NCBI GenBank assembly: GCA_003344405.1
Contig: NOWV01000134.1
Coordinates: forward strand, 142,638 to 206,637
Length of the DNA: 64,000 nt
Reading direction: 5' to 3'
Source of the DNA: Trichoplax sp. H2
Taxonomy: Eukaryota; Placozoa; Uniplacotomia; Trichoplacea
The position numbers were made by a program, and so were the translations under genes. Shown here piece after piece: positions 22,549 through 46,296 of this stretch. How positions within the stretch are numbered: the first letter of the stretch is position 1; every line of letters begins with the position of its first letter. The notes under the pieces are model-generated. The model saw nothing but the letters and a program-made list of their open reading frames with translations. It was not told the origin of the DNA and searched no databases.

Positions 22549-25500
22549 ATGATGAAAAATTTGAATGGTTACCAAGCCGGTAAGTTAAGAATCAAATTAG
22601 TCCAGTTAAATTAGACATTTAGGATTTAACATTTTGAAAGTTTGAAGCATAACGAGTTTCTGATTATTGAAGTTACTTCGGAACAAGCACTATAGCTAGA
22701 GTTATTTTAATTGTACTTACAATTTATATCATAGCAATAAAATCTGTACGCAATATTTTTAGCGACGGACATTGCTCAATTTTCAATAAGTTAGGACTTT
22801 GACTTTCTTTTACTCCCCACGATATGCAGAAACATCCATACTTCTAGTGTAGTCTTGATATTAGTCGATGGCAATTATTTCGTTCGGGTTCAATTTTAAA
22901 AACATCAACGAAAACGATTGTCATATCTTATATTAAAAGTCTACTATCTAGTTTACAATGTTGAAATCTTCTTGTAACATTTATCACCAGTTACCGTACT
23001 GAAATTTATAATCAATGCTTCCGCTAGAATTTTTCAGTTTTAGTCTGGGCTAGAACCTATAATATTGATGTCATTTCCTATAGTGCGATGATAGCTATAC
23101 AATATACTGCAATGCTATTGCAATTAATTTGTGTTACTTGCCTTTCTAACCTAGCAACCCATACGTATAGTTCAACATTGCAAGTTTTATGGAAATATAA
23201 AATATCAAATAATTTCCAACTGTTGTTAGGGTATCCTAAAATATAGGAAAAATTGATTTTCGTAAATATCAAGATATCGAATATTATATTAAGTATTGAA
23301 AATAGCAACTGGAGATTTTTCAATTTTGGTTAGTAATTAGTGTTGCATCACCTATTGTAGAAGTATTACGTTTAAAACAATTACCAATCATCAAGAATTT
23401 TATATCGTTGAATGATCCCAGCTAGTTAAATGCTAAACTTGCTTTACTAAAAGTTAAATAGAATATTTCATGTTTAGCTGCTAATATTAACAGTATATGA
23501 TGATAGTGAACCGTCAAAATGGGAATAGAACAAGTTAATATTAAACATGCTATGAACTTTTAGCATGAATTAGTTGTAAAATGTCATTTAGAAAATAGAA
23601 TTGATCAATAGTCCATTTCGATAGTATATTTTAAAAAATATGCCTTCAACAGCAGCTAGTGTCAGTAGTGTTTCTTTATAAAGTCGCAATATAGGATAAA
23701 AAATAGAACGTTTCGTTATTCATTATAGGGACAATAGTTATCAAGCCAATTTGCGATCATCAATTTCAATTGCTTCACATTCTATCATCACGGGACAATT
23801 AAGACTGATTTATTGACATATCATCAGTAGAAGAATTTTATTTTAAGTATTTTTAAATTCAAATTATTCCGAATTACACTTTTATATATAAAGCAAAATT
23901 TATCTTCGAAATGAAGTAGTTCTTCCAATCTTATCTGTAAACCTCCTTGTTGTTATCTATTTTTTGCTTTTAGCTTTTGTTGGTGACTACAGGATGCTAG
24001 CACGAGCGATCGATAATGGTCAGGTAAATTATTTTCTTCCCCTACATTCGTAGGAATTTTTATGGACTTAATGAATAATGCCAATTAGACAGAGTAACAT
24101 TATTGGCACTTACTGTGATATGAATTTATTGTAACCCTGTATTTGAATTAAGATGAAGTAATAATTGTTCCAACATTAGACCTAATATCAATTAAAAATA
24201 TATTTTGGTTTATTCTCCTAATCTTAATGCTATTAAAATTTATTACGATCTTAAGAATATTTTGCAATACCAGTAAGAGTAACCTTTAGCTACTGAATTC
24301 TACGTTTTTGGTTTTGATAAAAGATTATAATTTTGAGATATTGATCATGAACATAATTCAAAATCCGAGCACCACTTTAAAATAATTTCTATTTGAAATC
24401 GATATAACATACAGAATGCATAGTATGGATAGAACGTGGAAGCAATTATATACACTTAGCATGACTTTTTAAATCGGAAATATAAGATATACCTAGGCAA
24501 ATAGTACCAATGCATTAAGACTAATACAATGCTCCAGAAATTAAGATGGCGGCTGGACTGTTCTACCCATTATTAGTGTTCAAGAGAAAAAGTTATCGTC
24601 AAATATAAATGACAGAAGTAATTCTGAATATTTAAGGGCCAGTGAAAATGGTATTTATTATTCTTCTATGAATCCTAAAGTCTTTGAGAAATGTCAGTCT
24701 AGGCTTGAAATCAAGTATTATATTTAAATGCGAATTTAAAGAACCTACACTCACTACTTTAATAGAGCCTTAAATAATTGCTTGGCCCAGATTTGAATTT
24801 TGTTTCCGTTCGATTTTCGTTAAAGGGCATCTATAGTCATGTACGAGCGTAAGTTCTTGTCGCATTAAATCGATCAGTAACTAAATCTAACCTATTACGA
24901 GATATTTGGACTCTGTAGCGCAGGATTATAATTCATTCTGATCCCTAAGTTATTTTCCTGTCATATTTCGATAGTTACTAAGTCACAATTGGAATCGCCC
25001 AAGAATTGGGATTATAAATTGCTTCAACTTTGAGTTAATGAAAAGGCCTGACAAAATGTCATTAATTTTCGGAGCAGATTCTATTCCATCTTATCTTGAT
25101 AACACTGCTTCATTTACTTCAGGATATGCAAAATTAATTCAGAAATGACTTTACTGCACCTTAATAATTATGTCAGTTTCATTTTCATTTTTCATTTGAA
25201 AAATTGGCAATTGTATAACATTGGAATTTATATTTTCTTCATATTTTCTTGCCATTATATCTTAACTTCATCCCTTTCTGTTGTTACATTATTCACCCCG
25301 AGTTGCTATAGCAACGTAATGCCTAAAATTCATTCAAGTATAATCGATATCAGTGTCAAGAGGTTTCTTTCTATTAATCAGCTTTGAATGCCCTAGTATT
25401 GTCTGTGCGAGATACGGATTCAGGTATCTATTATACAGAAATAAATAACATTGACAATTTCGAAATTGACGTACAGAAACATATTTCGGCTGCATGTGAT

Positions 25501-27974
25501 CATACCCTCGAATTCGTATCTACCTTTGTTTGATCCATTGATAACCGAATACTACAAATAAATATTGATAAAAGATGAGAGTAATTGAACTATCTAAACG
25601 TCTGCGATAAGAGATAGAATATAGCATCGTACATTATTGGGGTTAGCTTCAGAATAATTTTATTATCGTTATCATTTATACGAAATACAAATATACGATA
25701 TCATTTAACGCCAACATGTCTCAATATCCTTCGATGCTAAAATCCGTATTTAATGTATTAAATTATTCACGACAAACAGATCTGAAATATCAATGTAATT
25801 ATCTTCGTAAAAAATTCGTATAAAAGATTTGTGTAGCCAGCTTTCTAGGTGGAATGCGACAATAGATTTTATTTTTTAATTTACTTCAATACGAATATAT
25901 GTAAGATTTATACAGAAAGTTATTCTAAATTCGTGAATGCAACCTTAAACTTCGTTTTTTAGTAAGTCTACTCTAATAGTACGAAATTTGGGGCACTTTA
26001 GATGATTTTAATCTAAAAATTTTCTGTTTAATATCATAGTAGTACTATACTACTTGATATTTACTCTATTATTAAATGTATAGTTAAATTCCTATACATG
26101 AACTACATATGCTGCATTATCAGTAAAAAGTAGCATCACTATTGGAATTTAAATTGTGTTAAGAATTCTTGGAAATGAGCTTTGTAAATAAGCAAATACA
26201 GGTGTTTTGAGTATCTTAATGTTTAATTGTTAATATCTAGTTACCTCATAGTAAATAATAGTGACTACAACAGGAAGTATTCACTTAAATATTATTGCGG
26301 ATCATTTACTAATTGAAGGTTATTAAAAAAGATTATTTTGAATATTACATTTTCACATAGTGGTTGTTAATTTCTTAAAGGATTATGTTGATCTGAAGTT
26401 AAACCGCACTTATACAGAATGTGTTGATATCATAAATGAACTGAAATTTATTTCTGACGTAATAACAATTAGATAAACGTTGTTGTTAAACATAAGAAAT
26501 ATTATCTCCATTTCTGAAAATAATATTAACGAATGACATTAATGACAACAGTAATAGTAGAGATTTCGATCTTAATTTCCCAAGTGACTGTACAAGTACG
26601 GTATAATGCTACCATAGAAATGACCATAGTATCTAAATAGCATTAAAACTATTGTTAACTAGGTTTATTTGAATTTTACTAACAGCAATTTTATCCTTCT
26701 TTTCATGGAGATCTATATTATTAGCCGCATACTTTCATAATGTTCTTACTGATTGACTGTTGCGTAGCTGTAATAGCCTCACGGCTACTACGTTACACTA
26801 ACAAAGTCTCATTTTACAACAAGCATTAAAAAAACAAACAATAATTTCGGGAATAATCCAAAGTTGTGGATATTAGTAATTTTGCAGCACTTTAGTCGGT
26901 TAATTATTTGCTATAATATTAACAATAATCCGATTATTATTGAGTACCTACAGATACAGAGATTTAGAATTACTCTTTGACCAACTTTACTCCGAATACG
27001 CTACTGGTACATTTCTACGAAAATGGTCGTTTGAACAACTGCTCCAATAATTAGACTATATTTTAAGTTTTTCTCATCTTTACATGTACTTAACGTCTTT
27101 CATGAAATATCTCTGTTCAGATTAATTACAGAATCGATTACGCATAATACCATATATTCAACAATTCCAACTCATTTATTTAAATTTACAAATATCTTCA
27201 TGAATATTTTAAGTTGTAGTAGATGACTGCTTTGAAATACAGTGACAGAATTTTGTGTGGAATATTCATATAAATTATTTTATATTTTATATTTAAATAA
27301 TCGTTGGCATAATTGTAGACTTACAATATTTAGCAGGAATATTTATAATAAGATAGATAATACGATTATTATTGTAAGATAATATTTTTGCCCAGAATAG
27401 CCTCTTATATTCTCCACTATTAAGGTTAAACGTCCATTCTTGATAAAATTTCTACTGCTGCCTAAAATATGAACTGACAAATGCTGATTAATTTTTAGCA
27501 TCCTGACGATATAGATGAAAATGGTGTTACAGCTATGCATTATGCAGCATGCAATGGAAATCTTGACTGCTTAAAATTACTTGTAGAGCATGGAGGAGAT
27601 GTAAATAAAGGTGATATGAGCTGTTGTACACCATTACATTTAGCAGCTAAAAATGGTCATCTTGTATGTGTTGAATTTTTATGCCGGAATGGTGCCAATG
27701 TACAAGCAAAATCAGCGAAGGGAAACACTCCGAAGCGGATGGCAAAATTAAATTTTCACAATCACGTAGCGAATTATGTCGGACGCTTAGGTAATTTCTA
27801 AATATATCAAATATATACGATGATCATTATATATGCCTCATATATATAGATATATATTCGAGTATATAAGTATTCATAGTATTATAGAAGGAAATTGTCT
27901 CATTAATAACAATTTTTAACATTTTTTTTTCATATATATTCACAGAGCAAGAGAAGCATATGTGGGAAATATAA
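22549..27974 (+). CDS. Small ankyrin-repeat protein
   Basis: A 133-aa protein made almost wholly of ankyrin repeats, probably a soluble protein-interaction module. Four exons close exactly (402 nt): 22549-22579, 23974-24023, 27499-27790, 27946-27974. The first repeat starts at AAFVGDYRML. The next carry the consensus blocks TAMHYAACNGNLDCLKLL and TPLHLAAKNGHLVCVEFL, and the last is partial (NTPKRMAKL). The C-terminus is a short charged tail (EQEKHMWEI). The first exon was chosen because its donor is a perfect GTAAGT in the right phase; it is the least certain part. Introns are 1.4, 3.5 and 0.16 kb, large for this window. It resembles short vertebrate ANKRD proteins, but I cannot assign an orthologue. 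No signal peptide or membrane segment is seen. Confidence 0.8.
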
Positions 27975-30900
27975 AAATATAACGATATAACTAACAGGAC
28001 AGCAGTTTATCTTTATAACGCCATCTGAAAGTTATAAACTTGGACTGAGATACCGTAAACTTAGATTTAGCTTTTTATTCTTAAATATATATATATGGCA
28101 AAGTGATATCTTAAGATCATTCTTATTAAAAAATAATTAAAGTATACAAGAAAAACTTTATGTTTGGAAATTTTAATAATTATCCTTTGAATTTTGTTGA
28201 AATTACGGACATGATCCAGTTTTAATCAGTTTAATAAAAATATTATTCCATTATTGAGCCCTAAATATGTATTAATTATACTATGCTGTAAGGATCAAGG
28301 ATCCCCTATTGTTCTAATAGTCTTAATTCATGTCAGTTAAGAATAATTTCCGATTGGATCTGAATATAGGTACACTAAATCAGAAAGTACCAAGATCTGA
28401 TGTAATTATATTTGATTCTTCACAACTCTCAATATAGAGTAAAAACTACACAAAACCTCTTGCTTTTTAATTCCAAATTTTATGATTGCTTGTGACTTTG
28501 TAAATATGCTTTATAATTATATTAAATTGTTTTGGAATGGAGAGCGAATAAAATAATTGTATGAATGCTGAATAATATGTCATACGATGCTATACTTTTT
28601 AATACGATCTTGGTTACTGTTAATATAATACTAAAATTAACGGGTTGTAAATCTGCAACAGATTGATAACGGACAGTACAATTTATAATACCATCAATTC
28701 GTACGCTAATTATTATGAATGTCTAATATCTTTATAATATGAAATTACTATCAGCATCAAAAATTGAATTTTCTATGGCGATTTCCATGCGCTATAACAA
28801 TTTTAGTTGCGTGAACTTAGTAATTCCAATGCGGAGAATTTAACGAATATTTAATGGTGTGCATTCTTACTTGAAGCATGATAAACTTTATAATAAACCT
28901 GATAACGTATAGTTCAAATTTCTTGGATGTTACAATTTGGGAATTTTGAATCGCGTACTTTGGACTAATTTAACTAGCTGATGCGATAATTGCTTGAATA
29001 TAATTAATTTCAATTACAAGTGTTATCTGAATATAGGGAAATGATTAGGCGCTCCAATAATCTTCTTAAAAACGTAAAATATATATTACATTTTACAATT
29101 TACAATCTGTAGATTTTAAAGAAATTTAAATATCTTAGGTGTATCAGTATTCTAAATTCTAGAATAAATTCCCATGCGTTGACGTTATTGAGTCGACAAT
29201 TTTATATCATCTAACCGAAATTTAGAACAGCAGCTTAGGGCACTGAATTTGTGATATCTGTCTACATTGCTGAAGATATAGCATAATTGCAACAGCAAAC
29301 TGAAAGCCTCAAGAAAACAGGAGATATTCCTAGAACAGTTTTCGATGATTTGTACGGGTTTCATTTCCATAATTGGATACCGTAGTTATGATTCATCGAT
29401 ACACTTCTTTCTTTCGATCGTCCATTTTTTATTATAAAATGAGGTTATGATATGAGTAATTAAATAAAATGCAAACATTGATATTTTAGTGGAAGTATTT
29501 CGGGACTTAATTTCGTTGTGAATGAAATAATACCCTTCTAAAAATTTGAAGAACGAAATAAAATTTATTCCACTTTCTCCTATTCCGTATGATACAATTT
29601 AATATTGAAAGTAATAGCCGAAAAAGAATTAAAGGATATACGACATCTTAGGAGTGAATTAGTAGAAAAATTACAATCTAATTTAATTTAAATATCAAGA
29701 TATTGAATGTTTAATATCACGTTGTTTTATGAAGGTTTTTAGGCAGAGTCTTCAATTTACTCTTGCCATAAATCTTTCTTCTGAGCTTCGGTATATTTCA
29801 TTCACTAATGACAGCTATTCCTATGATTCAGATTATTTCTCATAAAATTTTTTAGATAAAAGTATCCATGTTAACTAAAATAAGCAAACCGAAGGTATTT
29901 TCTTATTTAGCTTTATATGTAAATTCATCCCTTCTATTCATTTAAATCTCTTTTAGGGTAGAACTAGCATAAACCACTTCAATCTAACTTGTAGTTATAA
30001 CAATAGCTGCGATTATGTGCTATTATCATACTTTTATTAAGCGAAGTTGTATTTCTTTGACATTATTATCATCATCATAGCTTTTCTTGAATTTGCTTGA
30101 GTATAAATATGACCCCTTTTTAGAACATAACCACCATAAACTACTGTAATTTAACTTGTAGTTTTATAGTATAGCTACGGTAATGCGTAGTTATTAGGCT
30201 TAAATCAAGCAAATTTATATATTTTGCGGATGTTACTACAGTTGTGGCATCTCTTGAATTTACTCGGAGAGTAAGGTATGATTACTTCAGATATCTTGAT
30301 AGCGTCATTATTAAGGTAATAGTGCTCACAGAAATTGATCTCTTAGAATATTGCTCAACAATGTATAAAACTATAACAACGTACTTTAACCATAAATTTA
30401 TTGATTAAGCCGTGGAAAGAAAATATTTTGTTCATATTATAAACACATACACGTATAGTAATACGATGATTATAAAATATTTCAGAAAGCGATAAGAAGA
30501 TTTGAATCAATCTATATTACATATGTAAACTATTGAAGGTAAAATGATATATAATAATATGATTTTAAAATGGCCTATAAAAGGGATTAACAATTTCTAA
30601 TCAATCAATATTACATAGGCAAACTATTGAAACCGAAATGATATAGCATCTTGTTTAAAAATATTTACATCCCCTAATCAGAGACAGAATGGTTTATGTT
30701 ACATCAAATTGATAAGACATTGATAGCTATACACAGACGTTATTTGATTGATTTGTATCTAAAATGATTCTTAGAATGTCGTTAAGATAAACTCTAACTA
30801 CTATTCAGGAAAATATTTCCTAAGTTTTGGTTGATAATTCACCTATTATAATTACAGTATGGCTATTGACCAGTATATTGGCAATTTGAAGAAATGACGA

Positions 30901-31167
30901 AGGTGTAGTATTGAATTTAGGAGGCACATACAAAAGCCTAGTCGTTGAAAGTAATAAGACTTTGAATATTTGTTAAAGTAGAGTAACTTTAATGGCTTTT
31001 TGCTAACTACCGTAGATATTGTAAAGGTAGATTACAATTCGAAGTAGCCAATGGATAATTTACTCGTTACCTACGATAACAATTAAAAGGATTAGGATTA
31101 GTTGAGCCTTAGATACCGTTCATTTTAGATATTAAAGAGTGTCCAGCTAGTTCAAGAAATTATAAAA
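27975..31167. other. Intergenic region with an old tandem duplication
   Basis: This stretch separates the convergent ends of the small ankyrin gene and the NEK1-like gene. It is very AT-rich with short frames only. The only structure I see is a diverged direct repeat of about 165 bp (29951-30115 and 30116-30287), plus a smaller imperfect repeat near 30.5-30.65 kb. Confidence 0.5.
29951..30287. repeat. Diverged direct repeat of about 165 bp
   Basis: Two adjacent, clearly diverged copies share blocks such as AACTTGTAGTT and TCTTGAATTT at matching spacing. No coding potential. Confidence 0.5.
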
Positions 31168-41275
<10,108 letters not shown>

Positions 41276-42221
41276 GGTTGTGTAATAAGGTTAAACTGTA
41301 CTGCATCTACTTTCAATTAATACTTAAAGAAGAGTTGATCCTTAACCACACTCTGAAGGTAAAACCACTATTTCCCTAAGACTCTTCTTAACAGGGCAAA
41401 TGAATTCGTAAAGTTTATGAATGATGTCCAATTTTCAAACAGTACAATTTTATCCGTAATAGTTGACTCATTTGCCTAAAATAACATGTATATGATAGTA
41501 TCATTCCGTATTATGTTATTGGATGTATAGTAGCGCCTCGAATCCGGTCAAATAGTTTAAATGGAATTTTTAACAGCGCAGGCTCTAACTATTGTTATTT
41601 AAATAGATTTAACGGTAATATCAAGTTCACGTAAGATTATTAATATTTTTGCTTTGATTATTATGTAGATGAGCAAATATTACTTTATTCTTCATTCTGG
41701 ATGATTCTGCGCTGTTTTAAGCTTGTAAACTATTTCAAAATTGCAAGTAAAGCTTACAGCGCTAAATTGAGTGTATATCATATCTTTTATTGGTAGGTCT
41801 ATAAAAATGTCGTAGGCCATCATGTTAAGTCCAATTCGTTAACGACACACTGCTGCTCGTGCAGGATTATCTAATCATTATTCATTGATCAACATCTAAT
41901 TCACAGCATATTCTTTACATGACAACATGCTATCACGGAAACATACTGTAGCATTAGAATTGAACGATAGAATATGTCTAATGAAATGCACAGAACGTTT
42001 TACTACCGTTAGATGTTAAAACTAATTTAGTTTTTGCATTCATATTTACTATGCGTGTAAAATCTACACATACACTCATATCAGCAATATACAGTATATG
42101 AGGATAAATACAGAAATCTATACTATTTCGATTGAGAACACGGCTTTGGAATTTTATTACTGAAGCTGCTTTACATGGCAAGGTAAACGTCAGCAAATGT
42201 ACGTTTGAGCGTCCAAATTAT
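41276..42221. other. Intergenic region upstream of the NEK1-like gene
   Basis: This stretch lies between the NEK1 start codon and the FRG1 stop codon, both genes on the minus strand. It should hold the NEK1 promoter and 5' UTR and the FRG1 3' UTR. I see no conserved motif. Confidence 0.5.
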
Positions 42222-45200
42222 TTATTTGCAGTATCTGTCTGCTTTCATCTTTTCTCTCCTAAATAAAATAATAGTAAAATTGGAAGCTTTTACTAGTTAG
42301 TTTATAACTACATTACATGCAATTACTACAAACCTGTCAAGCAGCTCTTCATGAAAACTGCCCGTCTTTCTAGCTTTTTTTAGTGAGCCCGGATTATCCG
42401 TATTTAACCGTAATTTGTGATCGCCAAAACTCTGATACATTTTCCTAAGTAATATAACAGTAATATTACAGATTGCGGATAATACTGATTAGAGCTTTGT
42501 AGATGCATGCATGCAGTCCTTACACATAATTAAGTTCACAGTTTACAACGCCTCCTAAACTTTCATCCTGTTTGGCTTTCTTAACTCCAGTTTCCCTTTC
42601 TGTATTTGTTCTAATCTATAATAAGAGTCAATTGCCTACTTGGTTAACTTCAACTGACGAAAGCAATCGAGATATAGATATGAGCTATGATAATTATCGA
42701 TATAATTTAAGGAAAGCATATCGAAGTATTACATGACGCGTATATATATAATATATATATATAGACCAAACCTTGAGATTTTCAGCATCTCCGATAGTTC
42801 TGTTTAATGCTGCGATCATATGGTCCTCATGAACACCAAGAAAGTTTTCATTAAAGGCCTGCAGGCCACATTTGGTCTGGGTAGATGTTTGAACAATTAG
42901 TAAAGATGCTTATAAATTTTGCTCTTTATCAGATAGCTATACTTACGCCATCTATTACAGGTTCAAGGTGTTCTAGTGGTCCAATCGCGTCAGCACGTCC
43001 TACGATATTACCTTCTTTTCTAACAGATACATACTTTCCTATATATCATTGATAAAAGTGTACGAAACAAATCCAATACATTGGATGAAGTTTATTCAAT
43101 CGCAAAATTTATATGATTTTTAAGTTTACCATATCCAGACTTTAAGGCAATCCTTCTCTCACTTAGATTGACGGCTGTAAATACTTCCTCTGCCACAGGT
43201 CCTAAGTTTGATGAAAATATATATGAAGTACAGTATACAAAAGAAGTGAATTTTATATGTACATTGGAATAATCGTAGCCCTTATAATTATATTGTAAGC
43301 ACTACATTGCATTTATTAAATTCGGTTGACTACTAGGTAACTTTACTTAATACAATTAGAGATATCCTTGAAAGAACGAAGGTGGCTAACGGACATACTC
43401 GATGTATCGTTACTTTTCTTATTACTATAATTTCTGATATGTTACGCGAGATAAAATTTATTTACATCGTATATCCGTAAAATATGGGAAAGAAGAACAA
43501 CAACCTTCTTCAGTCATGTCTTGCCAAAGTTGCTGATGATAGGTAATAAAGCAATGACATTACACTGGGCGAGATTGTAGTAAATCTATTGATTGATGTT
43601 TAATTTCATTATTACAAGCAAATTATTCTGATAGCAAAATGAAATAGTATCGTAGACCTATCATCATGCGTCACGACTACGTATGAACAATGCAATTATT
43701 CTAAGATTAAAACGATCAGTTCTAATTTCCATTACATTATGTAATGGCAGCTGTTGACCAAGACATGACAACTTCTTGATTGACTTTAGAAAGTATATGG
43801 CATTCAGTCTGAACTTAATGGGCAAATAAATAGATGCAGAGTAAAGCTTAGTGAGAATAGAGTGTGCTATGCATGCTGTCTAACTATTACATCTTGCAAT
43901 ACATACAATCGTAAGACAGTAAACTAACACAAAATGATATCTAGCTTTACATAAGCTGATAGGGTAAAATTGAAAGCTTAGCTGGAGGGATTTTTTGCGT
44001 AGAAAATAGACCCTCCCTCCAAATTATATACGCGTATAGTACTGTATACCTGAGTTGGTATAACACCTAAGACGCAACAATATATGATTGCTTACCACTA
44101 GGACGTGGATCTCCAAGTTTAAACGAACCATTATCCTAGTAAAATATCAAAAACAGGGCCATAAGTATAGAAAATTCCTGATGTTCTCAATGAATGTCAT
44201 CCGCTAGCATCTACTTGACATTTCGCAAGTAGGTTGTGAAAGAATTTAGCGAATTTGGAGACCGTTTCGATCGTTTGGCCAATATTATTGCCTACCATTG
44301 CAAATAAATAACGTTGATCTTTCATTTCTATAGAAACACAACCCTTAATCTGTTCTAGCTTTTGAACAGCCCACCATTTGCCCACTGGGGCATGAGCAAC
44401 ATCGGATGAAAATAATAAATAGAAATAGCATTGAATCAGACATATGATTACCACTCATCGATATCCACCAGTGCACTTAGTCGATATACAGTATTATAGG
44501 CATACGAAATATGCGTAGACCATAAATTATCAATACAGTAAGGTTAGCTTATAATTTTTACCGGTATCCAAGGTTTCTTTGGTATTATCACTAACAGCTG
44601 ATGATTTTTGATGCATTTTTCGCTTTTTCTTTTTATGTTTCCTAAAGAGGAGAAGGAAATGGTTATGCGAGGGAAATAATTTAGCTAATGTGTAGTGGAT
44701 CTTGAGGTTGACTAGTGATACTTTTCATAAAATGCAGCTCGCGCTTTGCTACTAGTTAGTTGGCTTTATTGAAGGTTGTACTGTACATGCATTAGCAGAG
44801 TAATTGAATGATCGTGTGAAGCAAAGCCGAAGAAGTCGTAAGACTTTCCTTTTTATAAGACTCTAGCTGTAATAGTAACGGATCTATTTGTAACTTAGCA
44901 GCATCGTACTATACAGATATTTAAGTTTACTCAATTCCTAGACACGACACAGATAACATAACATGTCGATAATTTGTAATCTATGATTATTATAACTTAT
45001 AAATTATCTGCTATAATTCTAATTATCAGACATGACATTACGCTACGGTTCGGACTTAGTGTATTAGTGAACGATACGCATATTTTAATGATTATTCGCG
45101 ACATAATATATCAATATTATTTCAGGGAAGCATCATCATCCATCAATTCTATTGGAATGTGACTAATGCAAGTTGGTCAAAGACAGGAGCAAAAGGAAAT

Positions 45201-45813
45201 GATCCGCTCTAAGACCAGTTCACTGACAAAGATCAAGATGTCCTAAAGTTTCTACAATATGTAATTCAATTAACGCTTTTTCATTACTATCTCATCTTTA
45301 AAGCAGTACATTGTAATTAAAGACTGTCATCCTACGATAAAACTATGTGATCATCGTGGGCAACTCTGCGAAGAGAAGTTTGATTCTTCGACTATTTCTA
45401 CATTTAATGGCTCATCCATTGCCACTACTAAAGTCGCTCTTGCAAGCCAATACGGCCTATTCTATACTTTCTATTGAAGCCTGTATTGGCATTTTGCAAT
45501 TCAATCTTATTAGTATATGAATAGAGTTGTATAATGCAGAAATCTTAGACTTATAAACTCTTAAATAAAGAATCAAATAACTCCTCTAACCTAAAACTTA
45601 GCTCAAGCTAAGCTCTAAATTTATGATTGTTGAGACAAATGCAGTTATTGGACTAGCAGTAATTCCCTTTCTCCTCAGTAAGTTCAGGCAATTTGTAACA
45701 GCCTGATATCCTCATGATAATGATAGCATGCATATTTTTATAGTTTAGTCTTACCCTGATGCTCCTTTAAGTTTTAATTTACTACTGTTGACCAAATTAT
45801 AAGCTGAGCTCAT
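42222..45813 (-). CDS. FRG1: FRG1 homologue
   Basis: FRG1 is a nuclear/nucleolar, actin-bundling protein with a fascin-like beta-trefoil, linked to pre-mRNA splicing and, in humans, to the FSHD region. Ten exons join exactly to 777 nt (258 aa, the same length as human FRG1): 45813-45755, 44641-44562, 44384-44296, 44135-44096, 43201-43130, 43038-42947, 42876-42772, 42615-42524, 42444-42334, 42258-42222. The N-terminus has KLKLKG followed by the basic nuclear-localisation stretch KHKKKKRK. The trefoil core includes GKWWAV, VSIEMKDQRYLFAMDNGSF, FTAVNLSERRIALKSGYGKY and VGRADAIGPLE. The C-terminal half has YQSFGDHKLRL and ends in MKADRYCK, the hallmark of the family. The first intron (1.1 kb) is the longest. 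All phases agree, and the start is supported by the conserved N-terminal motif. Confidence 0.95.
42741..42763. repeat. TA microsatellite in an FRG1 intron
   Basis: A short run of alternating TA with one interruption, just beyond the donor of exon 42876-42772. Confidence 0.8.
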
Positions 45814-46296
45814 TTTTGCAGCAGGTTCTTCTTGCTAAGTGGCTTCTCTATTTGGAGATGATTTATCCTAAGCCCTGATATAGCATTTTCTATCGAATTC
45901 AAGGCGTGTTTTTAACACTATACTGTCATACTGATCCTCGCAAGGACAAATGGAGCAAAGTGATACTGATTTGGGTTCCATGGTTACCATATAGGTACAG
46001 TATTGGAAATTGAGTAATGTATAATACACTGGATAGCGTTCAATACACAATCAATGACTAGCTGACGCTGTTGGAAACAATAGTGATCCGAGATCGATCA
46101 TTAGCTTAACTAATAATGTATGAGGTAGAAAGTAGCGAATGATACCTTACCCTATAGCATCATTTGAACAATTGATGTCTGAAACAGGAGTAACAAACAC
46201 TAGCCAGTATATAGCCATCCAAGAGGAGAAAGTGGATTGACTGCTTTTTCTGCTTTCCAGTCTATTCCCTAGCTCCTATTTGCATCAAGATCAGCA
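45814..46296. promoter_or_regulatory. Divergent intergenic region between FRG1 and DHRS4
   Basis: The FRG1 (-) and DHRS4 (+) start codons lie 483 bp apart, head to head, so both promoters must lie here or overlap. I see no convincing TATA box or known motif. The spacing fits a bidirectional promoter; this is inferred from layout only. Confidence 0.4.
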
